From the NCBI RefSeq assembly GCF_004348595.1, contig NZ_SMKD01000054.1, positions 1 to 36,260 of the forward strand: a stretch of DNA of 36,260 bases, read 5' to 3'. Positions 1 to 6,535 of this stretch are shown in pieces. The DNA comes from Micromonospora sp. KC723. Lineage in GTDB: Bacteria; Actinomycetota; Actinomycetes; Mycobacteriales; Micromonosporaceae. Numbering within the stretch: the first letter of the stretch is position 1; each line of letters starts with the position of its first letter. Under the pieces are notes generated by a model. The model saw nothing but the letters and a program-made list of their open reading frames with translations. It did no database searches and was not told the DNA's origin. Both the position numbers and the translations under genes were made by a program.

Positions 1-118
1 GTTACGGCGGTCATGGCGGAGGGGAAACGCCCGGTCACATTCCGAACCCGGAAGCTAAGCCCTCCAGCGCCGATGGTACTGCACTCGGGAGGGTGTGGGA
101 GAGTAGGACACCGCCGGA
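1..118 (+). rRNA. rrf: 5S ribosomal RNA
   Basis: The sequence has the standard actinobacterial 5S layout. The 5' end (gttacggcgg) pairs with the 3' end (ccgccggac, 111-119) to form the terminal helix, and the conserved internal stretch around 38-60 (cattccgaacccggaagcta) is the 5S loop B/C core. The 3' boundary is uncertain by one or two bases. It is the last gene of an rRNA operon whose 16S and 23S genes lie left of the window. Confidence 0.97.
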
Positions 119-131
119 CAATCTTTCAGTC

Positions 132-159
132 GAGGGCCGCCCCATCAGGGTCGGCCCTC
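132..159 (+). terminator. rRNA operon terminator hairpin
   Basis: A perfect 8-bp inverted repeat (gagggccg at 132-139, cggccctc at 152-159) with a 12-nt loop lies 14 nt after the 5S end. The loop has a further ccc/ggg pairing option. There is no strong T-tract, which is common for actinobacterial terminators. Its position directly after 5S suggests it ends the rRNA transcript. Confidence 0.7.
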
Positions 160-168
160 AACTGTGTA

Positions 169-184
169 GCGCCATAGGTGGCGC
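169..184 (+). promoter_or_regulatory. Hairpin in the leader of the RGG-TPR gene
   Basis: A 6-bp perfect stem (gcgcca / tggcgc) with a 4-nt loop ends 20 nt before the chosen GTG start at 204. It buries the only ribosome-binding-like purine run (aggtgg) in front of the alternative ATG at 186, while the better site (aggaagg, 190-196) stays free. This favours the GTG start. It could also be a small operator. Confidence 0.35.
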
Positions 185-203
185 AATGAGGAAGGATGTA
201 CCT

Positions 204-2231
204 GTGAGTTCAGCACCGCAGGGCGGAGACCGTCCACGTCGCGACGAGGACCGTTCGGATCGTCCCCAGGGGCGCAGCGCCGGCCCGCGGCGGGACGATC
301 GTCCGCCGTACCGGGGAGACCGTGACGACCGGGGCGGCCCGCGCGGCGGCCACGGCAGCGATCGGGGCGGCGACGGCGGCGGCTTCCGTGGCGGTGACCG
401 GCGGGAAGGTGGTTTCCGGTCGGGTCCGCGTGATGGTGAGCGGCGACCCGGCGGTTTCCGTCGTGACGGTGATGCGCCCCGTGAGGGTTTCCGTAGTGGT
501 GACCGCCGCGAGGGTGACGCGCCCCGTGAGGGTTTCCGTGGCGGCGAACGCCGTGAAGGTGGTTTCCGTGGCGGTGAGGGTTCCCGCGAGGGCGGTTTCC
601 GTGGTGGTGACCGTCGTGAGGGCGGTTTCCGGTCGGGTCCGCGTGAGGGTGGTTTCCGTCGTGACGGTGACGCGCCCCGTGAGGGTTTCCGTGGCGGCGA
701 ACGCCGCGAGGGTGGTTTCCGTGGCGGTGAGGGTTCCCGCGAGGGTGGCTTCCGTGGCGGTGACCGTCGTGAGGGTGGTTTCCGGTCGGGTCCGCGTGAG
801 GGTGGTTTCCGTCGTGACGGTGACGCGCCCCGTGAGGGTTTCCGTGGCGGCGAACGTCGTGAAGGTGGTTTCCGTGGCGGCGAGGGTTCCCGCGAGGGTG
901 GCTTCCGTGGCGGCGACCGCCGCGAGGGCGGCGACCGTGAGCGTGCTTTCCGTCGCGAGGGCGAGGGTGGCTTCCGTGGCGGAGAGCGCCGTGAGGGTGG
1001 TTTCCGTCGGGACGGTCAGGCCCCACGCGAGGGTGGTTTCCGTGGGGGCGAGCGCCGTGAGGGCGGTTTCCGTGGTGACCGACCGGACCGTGGTGGCGAA
1101 CGCGGCGGGTACGGTGATCGGCCAGGCCGCGACGACCGGAGTGGGTCCGCGGAACGCCGTGAGGGCTTCGGCGCGGACCGGGATCGCCGGGACGAGGCCG
1201 AGGTCGGGCGTACGGCCGAGCCGACGCTGCCGGACGAGATCTCCGCGAGCGACCTCGACACGGCCGTCCGCGCCGAACTGCTCTCGCTGAACAAGCCGGT
1301 TGCGGAGACCGTCGCGCGGCACTTGGTCGCGACGGGCCAGCTGATCGACGAGGACCCGGCCGAGGCGCTGGCGCACGCGCTGGCGGCCCGCCGGTTGGCC
1401 TCGCGGATCTCGGCCGTGCGGGAGGCGGTCGGACTGGCGGCGTACCACGCCGGGGAGTGGCAGACCGCGATCGCCGAGCTGCGTACGTACCACCGCATGA
1501 CCGGGCTGCAGAGCCACCTGGCGGTGCTGGCGGACTGCGAGCGGGCGCTGGGACGCCCCGAGCGGGCCATCGACCTGTTTCGGGGCGCCGACCGGGCGAA
1601 GCTCGACCAGGCGGTGGCGATCGAGCTGCTGATCGTGGCGGCCGGTGCCCGGGGCGACCTCGGGCAGAAGGACGCGGCGGTCGCGATGCTCCAGGTTCCC
1701 GAACTGACCGCCGACCCGGCCGAGCCGTGGACCGCCCGACTCCGCTACGCGTTCGCGGACGCGCTGCTGGCGGTTGGCCGCCGCGAGGAGGCCCGGGAAT
1801 GGTTCTCCCGCGCCGCGGACGTGGACACCGACGGCGAGACCGACGCCGCGGAGCGGCTGCTCGAACTCGACGGCGTGCTCATCGAGGGCGACGAAGAGGA
1901 CGAGGAGTCAGCCGAGGAGGTCGCGGCGGGTCCGGGGACCCCGGGTGCCGTGCCGGCCCGACCGGACGCGGACCTGACCGCCGCAGCCGGCGACCTCGCC
2001 GGCAACGACGAGGAGGGCGACCCCGACCGCGAGGACGAGGACGACGACCTCGACGGTGAGGGGCCGAGCGACGGCGAGCTGCCCGCCGCACAGGCCAGCA
2101 CGGTGACCGGCGAGCGGGCCGCGCCGGCCGCCGACCGGGTGTCCGGCGGCGCACCCCAGGTCGAGTTCCGGGCCGACGCCCCGGCCGACCAGCCGGCGGG
2201 CCACGACGAGTCGGAGCCGGGCCAGCGATGA
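204..2231 (+). CDS. RGG-repeat, TPR-like protein with acidic tail
   Basis: The protein has 675 residues in three parts. Residues 1 to about 330 are almost only G, R, E, D, F and S, arranged as FRGG, FRSGPREGG and FRRDGDAPREG modules with a strict 51-residue tandem repeat. Residues about 345-555 are helical, with TPR-like pairs such as AAYHAGEWQTAIAELR and CERALGRPERAIDLF. The last 115 residues are strongly acidic. The TPR part corresponds in position to M. tuberculosis Rv1691 (gene order from memory); the RGG part looks like an added N-terminal extension. RGG boxes in other proteins bind RNA and drive condensate formation, so an RNA-associated role is an inference, helped only by its place behind the rRNA operon. 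The GTG at 204 was chosen for its aggaagg site; the ATG at 186 in the same frame is the alternative. Its stop overlaps the next start (ATGA). Confidence 0.85.
   Translation: MSSAPQGGDRPRRDEDRSDRPQGRSAGPRRDDRPPYRGDRDDRGGPRGGHGSDRGGDGGGFRGGDRREGGFRSGPRDGERRPGGFRRDGDAPREGFRSGDRREGDAPREGFRGGERREGGFRGGEGSREGGFRGGDRREGGFRSGPREGGFRRDGDAPREGFRGGERREGGFRGGEGSREGGFRGGDRREGGFRSGPREGGFRRDGDAPREGFRGGERREGGFRGGEGSREGGFRGGDRREGGDRERAFRREGEGGFRGGERREGGFRRDGQAPREGGFRGGERREGGFRGDRPDRGGERGGYGDRPGRDDRSGSAERREGFGADRDRRDEAEVGRTAEPTLPDEISASDLDTAVRAELLSLNKPVAETVARHLVATGQLIDEDPAEALAHALAARRLASRISAVREAVGLAAYHAGEWQTAIAELRTYHRMTGLQSHLAVLADCERALGRPERAIDLFRGADRAKLDQAVAIELLIVAAGARGDLGQKDAAVAMLQVPELTADPAEPWTARLRYAFADALLAVGRREEAREWFSRAADVDTDGETDAAERLLELDGVLIEGDEEDEESAEEVAAGPGTPGAVPARPDADLTAAAGDLAGNDEEGDPDREDEDDDLDGEGPSDGELPAAQASTVTGERAAPAADRVSGGAPQVEFRADAPADQPAGHDESEPGQR
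534..932 (+). repeat. 153-bp tandem repeat array (2.6 copies)
   Basis: In-frame units begin at 534, 687 and 840, exactly 153 bp apart. Each encodes the 51-residue series FRGGERREGG, FRGGEGSREGG, FRGGDRREGG, FRSGPREGG, FRRDGDAPREG. The third copy stops after about 93 bp. Copies differ by only scattered, mostly silent changes. Shorter, more diverged FRGG modules continue on both sides (about 390-1080). The array could expand or contract by slippage or recombination without losing frame. Confidence 0.95.
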
Positions 2232-3247
2232 ACGGCGTCGCCGGGGACCGGCTGGTCGACGGGTACTCGCTGGTCGTCTTCGACCTGGACGGGGTCATCT
2301 ACCTGATCGACCGGCCGATCCCCGGCGCGGTCGAGGCGGTCGCGCGGCTGCACGCCGAGGGCCGTTCGGTCGCGTACGCGACCAACAACGCCTCCCGGCG
2401 CTCCAGCGAGGTCGCCGACCTGCTCACCGGCATGGGTGTGCCGGCCTCGCCGCAGGAGGTGCTGACCTCCGCGGCGGCCGCCGCCGAACTGCTCCGGGAC
2501 CGGTTCCCCGCCGGCGCCCCAGTGCTCGTCGTCGGGGCGGAGGCGCTGCGCGCCGAGGTCCGCGCCGTCGGGCTCACCCCCGTGACCCGCGCCGACGAGT
2601 CGCCGGTCGCGGTCGTCCAGGGGTACGGCCCGCAGGTGGGCTGGGTCGACCTGGCCGAGGCGGCGGTCGCCGTCCGGGGCGGGGCGACCTGGATCGCCAC
2701 CAACACCGACCGCACCCTGCCCAGCGCTCGAGGGCCGCTGCCCGGCAACGGTTCGCTGGTGGCGGCGCTGCGCCACGCGCTGGACCGGGCGCCGGACGTG
2801 GTCGTCGGCAAGCCGGAGCCCGCCCTGTTCGCCACCGCCGCCCGCCGGGCGGGGCAGGGGCGGACGCTGGTGGTCGGCGACCGGCTGGACACCGACATCG
2901 AGGGAGCACGTCGCGCCGGCCTGGACAGCCTGCTGGTGCTGACCGGCGTCAGCGACGTACCCGAACTGCTGGCCGCACCGCCGAGGCGGCGGCCCACGTA
3001 CGTGGCGAAGGACCTCGCCGGCCTCTTCGACCCGGTGGCCGTCGTCGCGGTGCCGGGCAAGCCGGAGGCCGGCGGCTGGTCCACGACCGTGACCGGTGGT
3101 GGGCTGGAACTGCGCGGCGAGGGAAGCCCGCTGGACGCCCTCGCGGTGCTCTGCGCGGCTGCCTGGTCCGCCGACCCGACAGCGGACGTGCGGGCGGGGA
3201 CACCGCAGGCGCAGCGGGCCCTCGAGGCACTCGGCCTGCCGGCCTGA
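2228..3247 (+). CDS. HAD-IIA sugar-phosphate phosphatase (NagD-like)
   Basis: This is a 339-residue HAD hydrolase of the NagD/glycerol-3-phosphate phosphatase type. Motif I is FDLDGVIY near residue 18, with both catalytic aspartates. Motif II is the TNNASR segment, the lysine motif is VVGKPEPALF, and motif III is VVGDRLDTDIEGA, which holds the Mg-binding aspartates. The C2 cap lies between motifs II and III. About 70 residues beyond the HAD core match the extra C-terminal region of actinobacterial homologues such as Rv1692, known as a glycerol-3-phosphate phosphatase that recycles lipid glycerol. The ATG overlaps the previous stop, so the two are translationally coupled. The exact substrate is inferred from synteny. 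Confidence 0.9.
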   Translation: MNGVAGDRLVDGYSLVVFDLDGVIYLIDRPIPGAVEAVARLHAEGRSVAYATNNASRRSSEVADLLTGMGVPASPQEVLTSAAAAAELLRDRFPAGAPVLVVGAEALRAEVRAVGLTPVTRADESPVAVVQGYGPQVGWVDLAEAAVAVRGGATWIATNTDRTLPSARGPLPGNGSLVAALRHALDRAPDVVVGKPEPALFATAARRAGQGRTLVVGDRLDTDIEGARRAGLDSLLVLTGVSDVPELLAAPPRRRPTYVAKDLAGLFDPVAVVAVPGKPEAGGWSTTVTGGGLELRGEGSPLDALAVLCAAAWSADPTADVRAGTPQAQRALEALGLPA

Positions 3248-3303
3248 GCGTCGCCGAAACCGGTCACCCGGCGGGGTCGGCGTCGTCCCGCGCGGTCTGT
3301 CGG

Positions 3304-3639
3304 TCAGAGCAGCTTGCGGAGCTTCATCAGGTCGAACGGGTTGGCCTTGATGGAAACCCGGCGGGTGGCGACCGCCTTGGTGACGTCGAGCTGCCCGGCC
3401 ACCAGGGCGAGCAGATCGTCACTGGTGGCCACCAGGGCGATCTTGGCCTTCGGGTCGTCGCCGTCGCCCAGGTCGACCAGCCGACCGCCGACGAGGCGGC
3501 CGTGGAACGCCGTGTCCAGGTCGGTGACCCGGCAGGCGAGGGTGCGGTCCAGGTCGATCCTGCCCCGCACCTCGGCGTGCCGGTCGAGCCGGGCCGCCAG
3601 ATCCCGCAACGCCTGCCGGCACTCGTCCACGCTGGCCAC
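3304..3639 (-). CDS. SCP2-like sterol-carrier domain protein
   Basis: A 111-residue single-domain protein. The pattern LACRVTDLDTAFHGRLVGGRLVDLG followed by AKIALVATSDDLLALVAG and a C-terminal KANPFDLMKLRKLL is typical of the SCP2/sterol-binding fold, whose members bind lipids in a hydrophobic tunnel. The GTG start at 3639 is preceded by a gagggag ribosome-binding site at the right spacing. A TACGGT hexamer at 3680-3675 on the minus strand is a possible -10. It is convergent with the HAD gene and divergent from the next gene. The ligand is unknown. Confidence 0.8.
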   Translation of the reverse strand: MASVDECRQALRDLAARLDRHAEVRGRIDLDRTLACRVTDLDTAFHGRLVGGRLVDLGDGDDPKAKIALVATSDDLLALVAGQLDVTKAVATRRVSIKANPFDLMKLRKLL

Positions 3640-3749
3640 ATCGTCTCCCTCGTCACGCCACGCCGCTTCCCGGCACCGTACCGCAAGGGGGCGTCCGGGG
3701 CGCCCGGTAGCGTGAGACCCGCACACCCCGCACGCGGAAGGACTCAGGC

Positions 3750-4304
3750 ATGCAGGACGCGTGGCGCGCCTACCTCGAGTTGGCCATGGGCCTGACGGAG
3801 GCGCCCCGGAAGAAGGCCCAGGACGCCGTGCGGCGACTCGTCGGGACGAGTGGCGCCACGGCGGCGCAGCTCCAGGCGCTCGCCGAGGAACTCGTCTCGA
3901 CCGGCGCGGCGAACCGGGAGTCGCTGACCAAGCTGGTCCGCTTCGAGGTGGACCGGGCGCTCGGCGCGGTGGGGCTCGCCACGGCCGACGAGGTGGCCGA
4001 GCTGACCCGCCGGGTGCGCGAGTTGGAACGCCAGCTCCGCGAGGCCAAGGCGGGTCCGGGAACGGCCCCGACATCCCCCGCCGACCTGGCCGGGGCCGGT
4101 GCGCCGGCGGACGCGGGCAGTGACACCGGTACGCCGGGTTCCTCGCCGGTCCCCGCGCCCACCCAGGCCGTGGCGAAGAAGGCCGTGGCCAAGAAGGCCG
4201 TGGCCAAGAAGCCGCCCGCCGTGGTCTCCACCACGCCGGGTGAACCGGCCAGGCCGGCGAAGAAGGCCGCGCCGCGCAAGCGGACCACGGGCGGCGCGGA
4301 GTGA
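3750..4304 (+). CDS. Helical protein with histone H1-like Lys/Ala tail
   Basis: A 184-residue protein. The first 110 residues are amphipathic helix with heptad character (VAELTRRVRELERQLREAK), resembling phasin or polyhydroxyalkanoate-granule-type coiled coils. After a Pro/Gly linker, the tail has three copies of AVAKK followed by KKAAPRKR, like the DNA-binding tails of bacterial H1/HupS-type proteins. The start is an ATG with ggaagga 8 nt upstream. A nucleoid- or surface-binding role for the tail is inference; no enzyme motif is visible. It reads in the same direction as tlyA and probably heads that transcript. Confidence 0.75.
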   Translation: MQDAWRAYLELAMGLTEAPRKKAQDAVRRLVGTSGATAAQLQALAEELVSTGAANRESLTKLVRFEVDRALGAVGLATADEVAELTRRVRELERQLREAKAGPGTAPTSPADLAGAGAPADAGSDTGTPGSSPVPAPTQAVAKKAVAKKAVAKKPPAVVSTTPGEPARPAKKAAPRKRTTGGAE

Positions 4305-4332
4305 CCGGCGGGTACGCGCGCGGCAGGCGGTC

Positions 4333-4581
4333 GTGAGCGGCTCGTTCAGGCCGGGTCCGCCGCCCGGTGGTCGACCCGGTCCGTTGCCCGGGTTGCGTCC
4401 TGGCCCGCCGACGGGCCTCACCCCGCCGGACGAGGATGGTGGGGCGCACCACCCGGCCGTGGACGCCGCCGTGCAGGCGATGATCAACGCGGAGGGGCTG
4501 CCCCCGGCCGACCAGATCGCCCAGTACGAGGCGGCGTACCAGACACTGCGGGAGACCCTCGCCACCATCGACCAGGCCTGA
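4333..4581 (+). CDS. Small Pro/Gly-rich protein upstream of tlyA
   Basis: An 82-residue protein that starts at GTG 4333, with aggcgg just upstream. The first 35 residues are Pro/Gly-rich (PGPPPGGRPGPLPG), and the last 45 form one predicted helix (DAAVQAMINAEGLPPADQ, then YEAAYQTLRETLATIDQA). It occupies the position of the small Rv1693 gene in front of tlyA in M. tuberculosis (from memory). Function is unknown. It could be a partner of TlyA or simply an upstream gene of the operon. The start is less certain than the frame. Confidence 0.65.
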   Translation: MSGSFRPGPPPGGRPGPLPGLRPGPPTGLTPPDEDGGAHHPAVDAAVQAMINAEGLPPADQIAQYEAAYQTLRETLATIDQA

Positions 4582-4600
4582 CCGACCGGAGAACCACCCC

Positions 4601-5452
4601 ATGGCACGTCGTACCCGCCTCGACGCCGAACTTGTCCGTCGCGGCCTGGCCCGCTCCCGGGAGCAGGCCGCCGCGCTGGTGGAGTCCGGCCGGGTCCACC
4701 TGCGCGGGGTGACGGCGCGTAAGCCCGCCGCGATGGTCGACCCCGCCGACCCACTGCTGGTCACCGGGGAGGACCCCACCGTCGAGTACGTCTCGCGGGG
4801 CGGCCACAAGCTCGCCGGCGCGCTCGCCGCGTTCGCCCCGGGCGGGCTGAGCGCCGCCGGGCGGCGCTGCCTCGACGCCGGCGCCTCCACCGGAGGCTTC
4901 ACCGACGTGCTGCTGCGCGCCGGCGCCGCCGAGGTGGTGGCGGTGGACGTCGGCTACGGCCAGCTTGCCTGGCCGCTGCGCAACGACGGCCGCGTGCGGG
5001 TCTTCGAGCGGACCAACGTCCGTACGCTGGTCCCGGAGACCATCGGCGGCGAGGTCGACCTGACGGTGGCCGACCTGTCCTTCATCTCGCTGCGTCTGGT
5101 GCTGCCGGCCCTGGCCGGCTGCACCCGCGCCGACGGGGACCTGGCCCTGATGGTCAAACCACAGTTCGAGGTCGGCAAGGAACGGGTCGGCTCCGGCGGT
5201 GTGGTCCGTGATCCGGCGCTGCGCGCCGAGGCGGTGCTCGACGTCGCGGCGGCGGCGGCGCAGCTCGGACTGGGCCTGGCCGACGTGGCCGCGAGTCCGC
5301 TGCCCGGGCCGAGCGGCAACGTCGAGTTCTTCGTATGGTTACGCCGGGGCGCGCCGGCGGCCGATCCCGAGCGGGTACGCGCGGTGGTGGCCGCCGGGCC
5401 CGAGGGGGCGACCCCGTCCGGCGCCGCGGGTTCTCCGGAGGTGTCAGGGTGA
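4601..5452 (+). CDS. tlyA: TlyA 2'-O rRNA methyltransferase
   Basis: A 283-residue protein with an N-terminal S4 RNA-binding domain (residues 1-60, LDAELVRRGLARSREQA) joined to a Rossmann methyltransferase. The SAM motif is LDAGASTGGFTD (91-102). SRGGHKL (65-71), the DLSFISL segment and VKPQFEVGK provide the Lys/Asp/Lys residues expected of the FtsJ-like active site. TlyA methylates 16S C1409 and 23S C1920, and its presence sets capreomycin sensitivity in mycobacteria. The ATG follows a ggag site by 9 nt. The tail after about residue 245 is Ala/Pro-rich and probably disordered. Confidence 0.95.
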   Translation: MARRTRLDAELVRRGLARSREQAAALVESGRVHLRGVTARKPAAMVDPADPLLVTGEDPTVEYVSRGGHKLAGALAAFAPGGLSAAGRRCLDAGASTGGFTDVLLRAGAAEVVAVDVGYGQLAWPLRNDGRVRVFERTNVRTLVPETIGGEVDLTVADLSFISLRLVLPALAGCTRADGDLALMVKPQFEVGKERVGSGGVVRDPALRAEAVLDVAAAAAQLGLGLADVAASPLPGPSGNVEFFVWLRRGAPAADPERVRAVVAAGPEGATPSGAAGSPEVSG

Positions 5453-5519
5453 GCGACGAGCGCAGCCCGGTGAGCGGATACGAGAGGCTGGTCCGGTGAG
5501 TGTCAGCGACTGTGTGAGT

Positions 5520-5538
5520 CCCGCCCCCCACGGGCGGG
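5520..5538 (+). promoter_or_regulatory. GC hairpin over the NAD kinase ribosome-binding region
   Basis: A perfect 7-bp stem (cccgccc 5520-5526, gggcggg 5532-5538) with a 5-nt loop ends 7 nt before the nadK GTG. The 3' arm holds the purine-rich bases that would serve as the ribosome-binding site, so it could limit nadK translation. It could also be a chance GC-rich pairing. Confidence 0.35.
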
Positions 5539-5545
5539 CGGACCG

Positions 5546-6430
5546 GTGAGCCGCACCGCCCTGCTGGTGACCCACACCGGTCGCCGGCGCAGCACCGAGC
5601 ACGCCCGGGCCGTCGCCGCCGACCTCATCGCCGCCGGCTTCGAGGTGCGGGTGGTGGCCGAGGAGGCCGACGACCTCGACCTGCCCGGCGTCGTGCCGAT
5701 GGCCGGGCCGGAGGCCGCCGAGGGCGCCGAGATCGTCTTCGCCCTCGGCGGCGACGGCACCTTCCTGCGCGCCGCCGAGCTGGCCCGCCCGGCGAAGGTT
5801 CCGCTGCTCGGCATCAACCTCGGCAAGGTCGGGTTCCTCGCCGAGGCCGAGATCGACGACCTGGATGTCGCCGTACGCGACGTCGTGGGCCGTAACTACA
5901 CGGTGGACGAACGGCTCACCCTCGACGTGACCGCCGAGTTCGACGGCGGGCCGACCATCGAGTCCTGGGCGCTGAACGAGATCAGCGTCGAGAAGGGCGA
6001 GCGGGCCCAGATGCTGGAGCTGCTCGTCGACGTGGACGGCCGGCCGCTGTCCCGGTACGGCTGTGACGGGGTGGTCTGCGCGACTCCCACCGGCTCCACC
6101 GCGTACGCCTTCTCCGGCGGCGGCCCGGTGGTGTGGCCGGAGGTGGAGGCGCTGCTGCTGGTGCCGATCAGCGCGCACGCGCTGTTCAGCCGCCCCCTGG
6201 TGACCGCGCCGGACTCGACGTTCGCCATCACCGTGGATCCGTTCACCACCCTCGCGGTGCTGTGTTGTGACGGCCGGCGGGTGTTCGACCTGCCGCCGGG
6301 AGCCCGGGTGACCGTGCGGCGTGGTGTGCTGCCGGTGCGCATCGTCCGGCTGCGGGACCGGCCGTTCACCGACCGGCTGGTCGCCAAGTTCGGCCTGCCG
6401 GTGCAGGGGTGGCGCGGCAGCCGGCGGTGA
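5546..6430 (+). CDS. nadK: NAD kinase
   Basis: A 294-residue ATP/polyphosphate NAD kinase that makes NADP. The signature GGDGTFLRA is at 68-76. The second diagnostic segment (NEISVEKGERAQMLEL) and the third (DGVVCATPTGSTAYAFSGGGP, the Gly-rich NAD-binding loop) are in the expected order, followed by the conserved DG and the HALFSRPLV segment. Length is normal for the family. The GTG start is 93 nt after tlyA, matching the tlyA-nadK-recN order of other actinobacteria. The 5' region can form a hairpin next to the start. Confidence 0.96.
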   Translation: MSRTALLVTHTGRRRSTEHARAVAADLIAAGFEVRVVAEEADDLDLPGVVPMAGPEAAEGAEIVFALGGDGTFLRAAELARPAKVPLLGINLGKVGFLAEAEIDDLDVAVRDVVGRNYTVDERLTLDVTAEFDGGPTIESWALNEISVEKGERAQMLELLVDVDGRPLSRYGCDGVVCATPTGSTAYAFSGGGPVVWPEVEALLLVPISAHALFSRPLVTAPDSTFAITVDPFTTLAVLCCDGRRVFDLPPGARVTVRRGVLPVRIVRLRDRPFTDRLVAKFGLPVQGWRGSRR

Positions 6431-6521
6431 CGGGCCGACCGGCTCGGTGAGTCCGAGGCCGGCGTCCGGCCGGTTGTCCACAGCCGGGCCGCGCCGGCTG
6501 GCAACTGTCGGGGCCCGCGTC

Positions 6522-6527
6522 TACTGT
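6522..6527 (+). promoter_or_regulatory. Possible recN -10 element (TACTGT)
   Basis: TACTGT lies 8 nt before the recN GTG at 6536, so transcription starting at the usual distance would begin on or next to the start codon. No ribosome-binding site precedes the GTG. Together these suggest a leaderless recN mRNA. The -35 region is weak (tggcaa), and no LexA box is apparent. Confidence 0.4.
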
Positions 6528-6535
6528 CGGGTGCT

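Noticed and set aside
93..203. Start of the RGG-TPR gene at ATG 93 or ATG 186
   Set aside because: ATG 93 lies inside the 5S rRNA. The site in front of ATG 186 is within a hairpin, while GTG 204 has aggaagg at good spacing. ATG 186 remains possible.
534..932. CRISPR array
   Set aside because: The repeats are 153 bp, contiguous, in frame and without unique spacers; no cas genes are present.
145..1517. Long open frames on the minus strand and in the +2 frame over the RGG repeats (His/Gly/Asn-rich and Thr/Ala-rich proteins)
   Set aside because: They arise because the repeated codon pattern is free of stops in several frames. They have no ribosome-binding site and no recognisable domain, while the forward frame has a clear start, a TPR domain and coupling to the next gene.
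1745..2776. Long minus-strand frames opposite the HAD, TlyA, RecN, MurJ, pyrG and der genes
   Set aside because: High third-position GC leaves the opposite strand open. None shows a family motif, and all oppose well-supported genes.
4171..4210. Short direct repeat (three 15-nt gccgtggccaagaag copies) as a mobile or regulatory repeat
   Set aside because: It simply encodes the AVAKK repeats of the Lys/Ala tail.
5445..5510. REP-like element in the tlyA-nadK gap (gtgagcgacgagcgcag words, similar to 10,553-10,580)
   Set aside because: The two copies share only short words, and two instances in 36 kb are not enough to define a repeat family.
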